6,334 nucleotides of DNA from Prevotellaceae bacterium UBA1786 (GTDB lineage Bacteria; Bacteroidota; Bacteroidia; Bacteroidales; Bacteroidaceae), in NCBI GenBank assembly GCA_002314525.1, contig DCGE01000228.1, positions 1,222 to 7,555 of the forward strand, in the 5' to 3' direction. Shown in pieces: positions 1-6,141 of the stretch. Under the pieces are notes generated by a model, which was not told where the DNA came from, searched no databases, and saw only the letters and a program-made list of their open reading frames with translations. How positions within the stretch are numbered: the stretch's first letter is position 1; the number at the start of each line of letters is the position of its first letter. The position numbers and the translations under genes are program-made.

Positions 1-2095
1 GAATATGAATATTCCAGTTGTCAAAAACACGATAATCAACTCCGAGCATTCCATAATGAGCCTTCAGGTACTCCAATGCTATCGTAGCAGACTCTTTCAT
101 GACATCGCCGAGATTACCGGTAAGAGTCAACTTACTGCCCTTTCCACGACTTAGACTGGTTTCAATGAACAGTATCTCACCACCAACGGCAGTCCATGCC
201 AATCCTGTCACAACACCGGCATAGTCATTGCCTTGATACTTGTCGCGGGAGAACTTCTCAGGTCCGAGTACCGATACCACATCATCAGGACTCAGCAAAG
301 ACTTTTCAAGAGTGCCTGTCTTGGCGTAATCAAAAGTGATCTTACGAAGCAGTTTGTTTATGACCTTATCCAGTTCCCTGACTCCGGATTCACGGGTATA
401 GCCCTCAACAATTTTCTCAATAGCATCGGGTGAAAGTCGGATCTTCTGACCTTTCATTCCGAGTTTATCGAGTTCCTGAGGAACCAGATGGCGTTTTGCT
501 ATCTCAATCTTCTCTTCCGTGAGATAACCGCAGACTTCAATCAGTTCCATTCTGTCAAGCAGTGGAGCCGGAATAGCCGATATATTGTTTGCAGTGGCAA
601 TAAACATCACGTTGCTGAGGTCGTAGTCACAATCAAGATAGTTGTCATGGAAGGCGACGTTCTGCTCAGGATCAAGAACTTCAAGTAATGCCGATGCCGG
701 ATCACCATGAACTCCATCAGCACCAACCTTGTCAATCTCGTCAAGGATGAATACAGGATTCGAGCTTCCGGCCTTCTGGATGGACTTGATGATACGTCCC
801 GGCATCGCACCGATATAAGTCCTACGATGACCTCGTATTTCTGCCTCGTCATGAACTCCACCCAAGGACATCCTCACATATTTACGTTTCATTGCCTTTG
901 CAATGCTCTTTCCGAGACTTGTCTTGCCAACCCCAGGAGGACCATATAGACATATAATAGGACTCTTGAAGTCTCCTCGTGTCTTCAGTACCGCAAGATG
1001 CTCAAGGATTCTCTCTTTTACCTTCTCCATCCCGAAATGGTCCCTGTCAAGTATTTTCTCCGCATTCTGAAGATTAAGGTTATCCTTTGTCATCAGGTTC
1101 CAAGGCAGAGAGAGCAAGGTCTCGATATATGCATACTGAAGCTGATAGTCAGGACTGTTTGAAGACATGTGCTTCAGTTTTGCCAACTCCTTATCAAAGA
1201 GTTCACGGACATCATCACTCCATTTCTTTTTCCTTGCATCAGCCAGGAAATTATCAATGTCATTCGACTGTCCGTCGCCAAGTTCTTCCTGGATATTTTT
1301 CAGTTCCTGTTGGAGGAAATAGTCACGCTGCTGTTTGGTGAGTTCCTCATGTGTCTTGTTCTGGATACTGGCTTTGAGTGAAGCAAACTGAAATTCCCTG
1401 TTGAGCAGTTCCAGCAGAGAATATGCCCTGATCCTGATATTGTCTATCTCAAGCAAAGACATCCTTTCCTTGTTGCTGATAGGAATATTCGAACAAAGGA
1501 AATTGATAAGTGATACTCTCTTGGTCAGTGAGTTCACTTTCGGTTCAGACTGCAGCGGGATGTCACCGACACGCAAGAACTTTGCCGCCATGTCTTTGCA
1601 GGCCTCAGTCACTGCAGAGAATTCCTTGTCCTTTGATGAAGGGATGTCCTCCGGATGAGATGCGACCCTTCCGACCAGATATTCGCCGTTGTTTGAAGCT
1701 TCAATCAGACGTATTCTAAGATGACCATGAAGCAAGGCCGTACGGCTTCCATCAGGCAGTTCGAAAATCTTTACCACTTTAGCCAACACCCCAACATTAT
1801 AGAGCTGGCTGAAATCCGGATCCTCTACATTTTCATCCTTCTGACAGAAAAGACCTACAGGACGGTTCTGCCTATTGGCATCCGTAAGGAGCTTGAGCGA
1901 TGATTTCCTTGCGATATTAACAGGCAGTAAGATGCCAGGGAAAATCATCATGTTCCTCAGCGGCAGAACAGACACAAGTTCATCGTTAATATTGATTTCC
2001 TGAAGGTTGGCCTTTACAGGATCAATATCAGTTATCACGGAAATCTGTTGAGTTCCACTTGCCAAATCATCAAATATGTCTTCAAATATGTTCAT
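1..2095 (-). CDS. lon: ATP-dependent protease Lon (LonA type), 3' end cut off by the window edge
   Basis: Lon is a cytoplasmic AAA+ serine protease that unfolds and degrades damaged and some regulatory proteins. The first 698 residues are present and the frame is open throughout. The N-terminal LON substrate-binding domain starts near residue 41 (VLPLRNMMIFPG, 43-54). A helical region follows, then the AAA+ module: Walker A GPPGVGKT at 385-392, Walker B ILDEID at 450-455, sensor-1 asparagines in ATANN (500-504) and an arginine-finger-like LLDR (512-515). The protease domain begins near residue 625 (VTGLAWTAVGGE around W634). The window stops at NWNIHI, just before the usual PKDGPSAG segment with the catalytic serine; the catalytic lysine is also outside, so the active site cannot be checked. 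Family members are about 800-820 residues, so roughly 15% is missing. The ATG at 2095 is chosen; a GTG nine codons upstream in the same frame is less likely. The gene starts 30 bp after the DUF5606 stop, in the same direction, so it is probably co-transcribed. Confidence 0.97.
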   Translation of the reverse strand, partial: MNIFEDIFDDLASGTQQISVITDIDPVKANLQEININDELVSVLPLRNMMIFPGILLPVNIARKSSLKLLTDANRQNRPVGLFCQKDENVEDPDFSQLYNVGVLAKVVKIFELPDGSRTALLHGHLRIRLIEASNNGEYLVGRVASHPEDIPSSKDKEFSAVTEACKDMAAKFLRVGDIPLQSEPKVNSLTKRVSLINFLCSNIPISNKERMSLLEIDNIRIRAYSLLELLNREFQFASLKASIQNKTHEELTKQQRDYFLQQELKNIQEELGDGQSNDIDNFLADARKKKWSDDVRELFDKELAKLKHMSSNSPDYQLQYAYIETLLSLPWNLMTKDNLNLQNAEKILDRDHFGMEKVKERILEHLAVLKTRGDFKSPIICLYGPPGVGKTSLGKSIAKAMKRKYVRMSLGGVHDEAEIRGHRRTYIGAMPGRIIKSIQKAGSSNPVFILDEIDKVGADGVHGDPASALLEVLDPEQNVAFHDNYLDCDYDLSNVMFIATANNISAIPAPLLDRMELIEVCGYLTEEKIEIAKRHLVPQELDKLGMKGQKIRLSPDAIEKIVEGYTRESGVRELDKVINKLLRKITFDYAKTGTLEKSLLSPDDVVSVLGPEKFSRDKYQGNDYAGVVTGLAWTAVGGEILFIETSLSRGKGSKLTLTGNLGDVMKESATIALEYLKAHYGMLGVDYRVFDNWNIHI

Positions 2096-2125
2096 ATCAT
2101 TTCTGGTATGAGTGACATACACACC

Positions 2126-2551
2126 TTATTCTTCTGTTTTTTCCTCTTCTTTGGCGTCAACGAATTCACTGACTCCGTTTTGTATGAGAATGTTATACCA
2201 CTGAAGCATCTTCTTCATGTCACCGACACGCACGCGGTCAGTGTCGTAATTAGGCAACACACTGAGCATCCAGTCCTTCATCTCATCAGATGAAGCTTTT
2301 TTGAAATCAAGATCGACGAGTTTTCCCTCGTATTTCTCACTGATGTTCTGAAATACCTGTCCAAGAGGAATATCATTTCCGTCATTCGTATAAACAGAAA
2401 TATCACCAAGCCCTACCACCTGATTTGTTACGTATGCAGGCATTCTCTTCTTTGCTTCATCGAGACTTTCCACTATAAGCATTCTGTTGCCTCTTGAAAC
2501 GAGGCGATAAAGTCCTGGTTTACCAGTTATTGCTAAAATTTCCTTCAACAT
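2126..2551 (-). CDS. DUF5606 domain-containing protein of unknown function
   Basis: I recognise this as the Bacteroidota-specific DUF5606 family, whose function is not known to me. The start used here gives 141 residues beginning MLKEILAITGKPGLYRL, which is where I recall homologues starting. An in-frame ATG at 2587 would add 12 residues (MSNKTIIKTNTT), but that stretch is very AT-rich and reads like an untranslated leader. The N-terminal half has the GKPGLYRLVSRG...MLIVESLDEAKKRMPAY signature (residues 10-39) and looks like a small beta-rich domain. The C-terminal half has the family's LPNYDTDRVRVGDMKKMLQWYNIL segment, probably helical. It ends in an acidic tail (DAKEEEKTEE). There is no signal peptide or membrane segment, so it is predicted cytoplasmic. 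It lies between coaE (67 bp upstream with this start, 31 bp with the other) and lon (30 bp downstream), all on one strand. No function should be inferred from position alone. Confidence 0.88.
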   Translation of the reverse strand: MLKEILAITGKPGLYRLVSRGNRMLIVESLDEAKKRMPAYVTNQVVGLGDISVYTNDGNDIPLGQVFQNISEKYEGKLVDLDFKKASSDEMKDWMLSVLPNYDTDRVRVGDMKKMLQWYNILIQNGVSEFVDAKEEEKTEE

Positions 2552-2618
2552 TGTAGTATTTGTTTTAATAATTGTTTTATTTGACATTAAATATCACTAT
2601 TCTCACGACGAGTTCTGA

Positions 2619-3146
2619 TTATGGATTCTCAATTACGAAATCAGACAGTTTCCGTTTTTCTTCATCAGACATCTGACGTGATATCCATTGTATCGCATGC
2701 TCACGAGTAGTGTTGTCACGTTTCATTATCCGCTGGATACGAGTCTCCATGGGAGCATTGACAAATCCGACCAGATCGACCGAATCCCTGAAACCAGCCT
2801 CAAAAAGGATTGCACTTTCAATAAAGACCTTGTCGGCAGTCTGACGCTTCACCCATCGTTGGAAGTCTGCCTTGACAGCAGGATGTATTATCAGGTTGAG
2901 GCGAGTCTGATTCTCAGGTGACTGAAACAAGAACTGAGCAAGCAACGGCACATTGACTGTTCCATCAGGAAGATAGGCATCATATCCAACAACATTCTTT
3001 AGTTGTGAGATGATATCCTTATCCTCAACCATCAGCCGTTTTGCCTCTTTGTCACAGTCATATACAGGATAACCCTGCTGACGAAATTTGTTACAGACAT
3101 ATGACTTGCCCGAACCTATGCCACCTGTAATTCCGATTATTTGCAT
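2619..3146 (-). CDS. coaE: dephospho-CoA kinase, with a short C-terminus
   Basis: CoaE phosphorylates the ribose 3'-hydroxyl of dephospho-CoA with ATP, the last step of coenzyme A synthesis, in the cytoplasm. The protein is 175 residues from an ATG at 3146; the frame stays open upstream to 3230, but the family start MQIIGITGGIGSGKS fits 3146. The P-loop GGIGSGKS is at 8-15, the acidic residue of the YDCD motif at D32 (the likely catalytic aspartate region), the HP pair at 88-89, and IESAILFEAGF at 109-119. RIQRIMKRDN (136-145) is the lid region that binds ATP phosphates. The start overlaps the ybbR stop by 10 bp (ATGCAAATAA), suggesting translational coupling. The oddity is the end: most family members have about 200 residues and continue for some 20-25 after the DFVIxN motif, but here a stop follows DFVIENP directly. 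All catalytic motifs are present, so it is probably functional. Confidence 0.95.
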   Translation of the reverse strand: MQIIGITGGIGSGKSYVCNKFRQQGYPVYDCDKEAKRLMVEDKDIISQLKNVVGYDAYLPDGTVNVPLLAQFLFQSPENQTRLNLIIHPAVKADFQRWVKRQTADKVFIESAILFEAGFRDSVDLVGFVNAPMETRIQRIMKRDNTTREHAIQWISRQMSDEEKRKLSDFVIENP

Positions 3147-4141
3147 TTTTCTATTATATATTCCACGTATGATGGATTTATCTTGACTGACGATGCCGCA
3201 CTCGGCTTTGAACGCAATATCACCTTGCATTTCTGTTGTGACGGATCCAAAGTTAGATAATCTACAACCAATGAGAAATCCTCCACATTGATAGTTCTGT
3301 ACGATGACGAACTTATCTTGAACGTAACATCGACCTCATGGGGAAACGTCTTGACGACGTAATTCTCCGGGAGGTTCTCAATAGTGATGGGCACCTTGAC
3401 TACCTTAGTCGTGAGCAAATCGACACACATCGTCAACCTTACAGAATCAGGAACGACTTTCACTCCTTTGATAGGTTCTATCGCAACTGTTGCACTTGTC
3501 GTATCACTTAGGGAACTGTATGTAAGTTCCTCTGTAAAGACAGCTGAAATGGTATCAAATATGGAATTCGGAGCATATACATTCACATACTGGGGTGTGA
3601 TCTCTGACGAAAGAAGCACATAGTCCTTTGCAGTTGACATCCTTACCTTTGATATCACAGGAACTTGCTTGTGTTTTCCGACTGAAGTATATATCTCAAG
3701 TGGGGAAACACTCACAGAACTGATTGAGATATCGTCATCAAGGACTTTGGATAAGAGTTTCTTCCAAGTACTGAAATCAACCGTCGCACATTCACCGTTC
3801 TTAGGAAGAGATGAATAGTCAATCTCAACGATATTATGTTTGTTTCCGAACATCTCGCCCAGAATCGAGAATCCACGGCCCGACAGGGAGACGGAAACCG
3901 ATTTTGGAATATAAGACGTTAAGATACGGTCACTTGGCAAATTCACAAGTCTGATGTCGTATGACACAGTTATTGAAGTGTACTCATTGAATGTCTGAAT
4001 ACACCAGAACAATACCGAAACACCCAGAAATATGAGGAACGTCCAGAAATTGCGGTTTGGGCGCAAGGCCCTGACACTCCTGAACAGAGTCCAGACAGAG
4101 TTTCCGGTGTGTTTTTTTTGTGAACCGCCGTCTGAATCCAC
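3137..4141 (-). CDS. YbbR-like (CdaR-type) domain protein, membrane-anchored
   Basis: The 334-residue protein has a short charged N-terminal cytoplasmic stretch (1-31), one transmembrane helix (about 32-51, NFWTFLIFLGVSVLFWCIQTF) and a long beta-rich extracytoplasmic part. That part looks like three YbbR-type repeats, roughly 58-150, 158-242 and 247-330. Each contains the family pattern of paired strands with an NLP or P-x-x-V-x-V segment (for example ITIENLPENYVV at 252-263). In Firmicutes the YbbR protein CdaR binds and modulates the diadenylate cyclase CdaA; whether this protein does so is unknown, and no cyclase gene is seen here. The start is a GTG at 4141-4139 that shares one base with the yajC stop (TAGTG); there is no ATG before the membrane helix, so GTG is the only sensible start. 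It overlaps coaE by 10 bp. The family call is firm, the biological role is not. Confidence 0.9.
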   Translation of the reverse strand: MDSDGGSQKKHTGNSVWTLFRSVRALRPNRNFWTFLIFLGVSVLFWCIQTFNEYTSITVSYDIRLVNLPSDRILTSYIPKSVSVSLSGRGFSILGEMFGNKHNIVEIDYSSLPKNGECATVDFSTWKKLLSKVLDDDISISSVSVSPLEIYTSVGKHKQVPVISKVRMSTAKDYVLLSSEITPQYVNVYAPNSIFDTISAVFTEELTYSSLSDTTSATVAIEPIKGVKVVPDSVRLTMCVDLLTTKVVKVPITIENLPENYVVKTFPHEVDVTFKISSSSYRTINVEDFSLVVDYLTLDPSQQKCKVILRSKPSAASSVKINPSYVEYIIEKCK

Positions 4142-4461
4142 TACTGAGGTTTTACTGCGTTTGTATCACTGAAGACGTAGTTGCGGTCAATCTGAATCTT
4201 CACACCGTTAGCGATTTCTACAGTGATATAGCTCTCACCTTCGTTAAGGTCCTTAACGGTACCCATGATTCCACCAGCGGTGATAACCTTACTACCGATC
4301 TGGAGACTGTTACGGAAGTTCTGAAGTTCCTTGCGACGTTTGTTCTGCGGACGGATCATAAAGAAATAGAGAATTGCAAACATTGCAATAATCATAATCC
4401 AAAAAGACATGTCAAAGCCTGGATTTGCTCCGGCAGCAGCTTGTAAAAGTTGTATGTGCAT
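4141..4461 (-). CDS. yajC: preprotein translocase subunit YajC
   Basis: YajC is the small inner-membrane partner of the SecDF accessory complex, which helps SecYEG export proteins. The 106-residue length is normal for the family. It has a short periplasmic N-terminus (LLQAAAGANPGFD), one transmembrane helix (about 19-36) and, straight after it, the signature FFMIRPQNKRRKE (33-45). The cytoplasmic domain carries GSKVITAGGIMGTV, the small beta domain that is the most conserved part of the family. The ATG at 4461 gives the expected N-terminus. It lies 42 bp downstream of nusB and its TAG stop shares a base with the GTG of the ybbR-like gene, so translation of the two is probably coupled. No separate promoter was found in the nusB-yajC gap. 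Confidence 0.96.
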   Translation of the reverse strand: MHIQLLQAAAGANPGFDMSFWIMIIAMFAILYFFMIRPQNKRRKELQNFRNSLQIGSKVITAGGIMGTVKDLNEGESYITVEIANGVKIQIDRNYVFSDTNAVKPQ

Positions 4462-4503
4462 AATGTAAGATATTAAATAATGTTAGTAATTACATTTCTT
4501 CTT

Positions 4504-5433
4504 TTAAAAATTCTTCATCAGTTTTCCTTCGCTGATAAGCCTACGTGCAACACTGTCAAGCACTCCGTTGATATATTTTGAGCTCTTTCCAGTACTGTAG
4601 CATTTCGCAATCTCAAGGTATTCGTTTATTGTTACCGACACAGGTATTTCGGGGAAAGAAAGTATTTCCGCCAATGCAATCTGCATGATCAGCACATCCA
4701 TATATGCCAGACGACTGAGTTCCCAGTTCTTCAGCGAACTGCTAATCAAAGAACGGTAATACTCGTCATTCACAATGGTCCTTCTCAGAAGTCTCAATGC
4801 AAATTCCCTGTCATCCTCGTCTTTGAATTCCGGAACCAGTTCCTGATCCGTACCTGTTTCCTGACTGAACCGTTTGATGGTCTTCATGACAAACGTATCC
4901 ACTATTTCCTTATCATCATTCCAGTATAGGCTCTGCTCCTCGAGAATGGCATCAATACGTTCGTCGCGCATGATAATCTGTTTATATAGGCGTCTCCACA
5001 GTTCCCTGTCCTTTGTATAGTCAGTTTCTGGATTGTCCATATATGCAATGTAATCCTCCGACTGCTGAATTGTCTGGTACAGTTGTTTCAAATAGTCTTC
5101 ACTATCGATCCACGTCAATTTTTTGTCATCCTTGTACTCAAGAAGCTGTTTGTTAACCTCCAACTGGCAAACAAAAGCATTATCAATAAACCTGTGACTT
5201 ATCGTCTCATCCTTGTGAGCGATTTGGTTCAATTCTTCTTGCCGATAAATAACCTTGCGTGCATATTTGGTCACATCGACCATAAGCAATAGCATCAGGT
5301 TATACAAGTCATACGACTTGCCCATGCTGAACAGCAATTCCTTCTCAACAACATCAACGGTCCTGCCGCTGTTCTGATAATATGCGTACATCAGTTGTAC
5401 GACTTTCAACCTTATTAAAGAACGGTTAATCAT
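4504..5433 (-). CDS. nusB: transcription antitermination factor NusB, long Bacteroidota form
   Basis: NusB binds boxA RNA together with NusE (ribosomal protein uS10) and supports antitermination of rRNA operons. The protein is 309 residues from the ATG at 5433 (MINRSLIRLKVVQLMYAY); the open frame continues upstream to 5520, but that part is A/T-tract DNA containing a promoter and encodes an implausible Phe/Lys-rich extension. The C-terminal third carries the NusB signature: LSRLAYMDVLIMQIALAEIL, then SVTINEYLEIAKCYSTGKSSKYINGVLD (266-293). Classical NusB proteins such as that of E. coli have about 140 residues, so this one has about 160 extra, mostly charged and helical. I recall long NusB proteins as usual in this phylum, so it is probably not a recent fusion. 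It is the first gene of the minus-strand run and lies 42 bp upstream of yajC. Confidence 0.94.
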   Translation of the reverse strand: MINRSLIRLKVVQLMYAYYQNSGRTVDVVEKELLFSMGKSYDLYNLMLLLMVDVTKYARKVIYRQEELNQIAHKDETISHRFIDNAFVCQLEVNKQLLEYKDDKKLTWIDSEDYLKQLYQTIQQSEDYIAYMDNPETDYTKDRELWRRLYKQIIMRDERIDAILEEQSLYWNDDKEIVDTFVMKTIKRFSQETGTDQELVPEFKDEDDREFALRLLRRTIVNDEYYRSLISSSLKNWELSRLAYMDVLIMQIALAEILSFPEIPVSVTINEYLEIAKCYSTGKSSKYINGVLDSVARRLISEGKLMKNF

Positions 5434-5466
5434 ATAGCAAAAAACTCTTTTTTTGATTTTCAAGTG

Positions 5467-5474
5467 CAAAATTA
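5467..5474 (-). promoter_or_regulatory. -7 element of the predicted nusB operon promoter
   Basis: On the minus strand this reads TAATTTTG, an exact match to the Bacteroidota -7 consensus TAnnTTTG. Transcription would start near 5461 and give a leader of about 27 nt before the nusB ATG at 5433. The -33 position, about 20 bp further upstream (near 5495-5498), reads GCAA rather than TTTG, so the upstream half is poor; an A/T tract fills the spacer. Its place between two divergent genes supports it, but the match is to one half of the promoter only. Confidence 0.55.
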
Positions 5475-5493
5475 AAAAAAAAATCTGTGATTT

Positions 5494-5525
5494 CTTGCTT
5501 ATATAAAAAAAAATGAACAAATTTG
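5494..5525 (+). promoter_or_regulatory. predicted promoter of the PUR-family gene
   Basis: CTTG at 5494-5497 and CAAATTTG at 5518-5525 are separated by 20 bp, the right spacing for a Bacteroidota sigma-ABfr promoter (TTTG-N19-21-TAnnTTTG). Each half has one mismatch. Transcription would begin around 5531, leaving a leader of roughly 20 nt before the ATG at 5554. It lies back to back with the nusB -7 element, with only about 20 bp between that element and this -33 element. Confidence 0.45.
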
Positions 5526-5553
5526 CAGTCTATTTTATCAAAATAATAAGAAG

Positions 5554-5910
5554 ATGAGCGAAATTGAACGAGATTTAGTACATTCTGAGGCTGTAAAAGC
5601 AGGGAAACGAATCTACTATTTTGATGTAAAGCAGAGCAAGAACGGTGAGCGCTATCTGGCCATCACTGAGAGCAAGAAATTGTATAGTGGCGATGCTGAG
5701 AATCCACAAATCAGTTTTGAGAAGCACAAACTCTTTCTTTATAAGGAAGACTACGAGAAGTTCCGTGCAGCTCTTGACAAAGCACTTGAAATTGCAAGCG
5801 AAGGACTTCCACAGAATTTCAGCCGGAATCAGCACACATACAGCAATTCTGTGCCTTCAGAGGAATCGTCTGAAGCAGCAACTGCACTTGACGACCTTCT
5901 GAAATTCTAA
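5554..5910 (+). CDS. PUR-family (DUF3276) DNA/RNA-binding protein
   Basis: This 118-residue protein belongs to the bacterial PUR-alpha-like family (DUF3276), which folds like one PUR repeat and binds single-stranded nucleic acid; the cellular role in Bacteroidota is not established as far as I know. The PUR-like core covers about residues 14-82: strands RIYYFDVKQSKNGERYLAITESKK (19-42), a loop, the strand KHKLFLYKEDY (57-67), then the helix EKFRAALDKALEIA (68-81). Basic and aromatic residues in these strands are the expected nucleic-acid contacts. A Ser/Asn/Gln-rich, probably disordered linker follows (about 87-107), and the protein ends in LDDLLKF. The ATG at 5554 is the only start that includes the whole core. 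It is divergent from nusB and has its own predicted promoter; a possible terminator hairpin lies about 50 bp after its stop. Confidence 0.9.
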   Translation: MSEIERDLVHSEAVKAGKRIYYFDVKQSKNGERYLAITESKKLYSGDAENPQISFEKHKLFLYKEDYEKFRAALDKALEIASEGLPQNFSRNQHTYSNSVPSEESSEAATALDDLLKF

Positions 5911-5958
5911 AAGTTTCACAGCTGTCAATCCAGTAACAGTCACCTACTCGGTGAACAA

Positions 5959-5994
5959 GGTGTCAGTCTTAATTGACTGATATCAATGATTTTT
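5959..5994 (+). terminator. possible intrinsic terminator after the PUR-family gene
   Basis: GGTGTCAGTC (5959-5968) can pair with GACTGATATC (5975-5984) as a 10-bp stem with two G-U pairs and a 6-nt loop (TTAATT). A run of five Ts follows at 5990-5994, but five non-T bases separate it from the stem, which is looser than a classical terminator. The position between the PUR gene and the rplY promoter makes termination the simplest reading. Upstream segments (CAGTCA at 5937-5942, GTCAAT at 5924-5929) could pair with the right arm instead. Confidence 0.4.
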
Positions 5995-6005
5995 ATGTGC
6001 TATTA

Positions 6006-6037
6006 TTTGGTCAATAAAAAAAAGATTACTAACTTTG
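6006..6037 (+). promoter_or_regulatory. promoter of rplY, full Bacteroidota consensus
   Basis: TTTG at 6006-6009 and TAACTTTG at 6030-6037 are separated by exactly 20 bp, an exact match to both halves of the Bacteroidota primary sigma consensus (TTTG / TAnnTTTG). The spacer holds an A tract. Ten fixed bases in the right arrangement, in an intergenic region directly ahead of a ribosomal protein gene, make chance unlikely. Transcription should start near 6043, about 100 nt before the rplY ATG. Confidence 0.85.
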
Positions 6038-6042
6038 CATCC

Positions 6043-6141
6043 GCTTTTTTGACAAGCATACAATCTCCGGATTATAGGAGATGAGTGTGATGGCGAATTA
6101 AGCAACACTTAATTTATAGTAACACAACAAACAAAAAAACA
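6043..6141 (+). promoter_or_regulatory. structured 5' leader of rplY, possible cis-regulatory RNA
   Basis: The predicted transcript has about 99 nt ahead of rplY, with two clear hairpins. Hairpin 1: ATCTCC (6063-6068) pairs with GGAGAT (6077-6082) around an 8-nt loop, and CATAC (6057-6061) pairs with GTGTG (6085-6089) below a small internal loop. Hairpin 2: AATTAAG (6096-6102) pairs with CTTAATT (6108-6114) around CAACA. A 6-codon reading frame (ATG 6081, stop ending 6101) joins the two. The last 25 bases are unpaired and A-rich, with A at -3, as expected for Shine-Dalgarno-independent starts in this phylum. Ribosomal protein genes often have leaders that bind their own product, but I cannot match this one to a named RNA class. 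The pairings are seen; regulation is inferred. Confidence 0.4.

Noticed and set aside
1087..1341. Open reading frames of 60-85 codons on the plus strand opposite lon, this one among several.
   Set aside because: They lie antisense to a clear, continuous lon frame, encode no recognisable protein and have no promoter; they are shadows of lon codon structure.
3147..3230. A 28-codon upstream extension of coaE.
   Set aside because: It would overlap ybbR deeply, and the kinase fold begins at the ATG at 3146, directly before the P-loop strand.
3248..3255. TAACTTTG on the minus strand, a perfect -7 match about 100 bp ahead of coaE, with TTTC 19 bp upstream.
   Set aside because: It lies inside ybbR coding sequence. 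About three such 6-base matches are expected by chance in this window on both strands, and the upstream element is imperfect. An internal coaE promoter is possible but not supported.
4462..4496. AATGTAA / TTACATT inverted repeat between nusB and yajC, considered as a terminator or operator.
   Set aside because: The stem is 7 bp with mostly A-T pairs and a 21-nt loop, and no T tract follows; it is expected by chance in AT-rich DNA.
5434..5520. A 29-codon upstream extension of nusB to an ATG at 5520.
   Set aside because: It would encode a Phe/Ile/Lys-rich stretch made from A/T tracts, it contains the likely promoter, and the family N-terminus matches the ATG at 5433.
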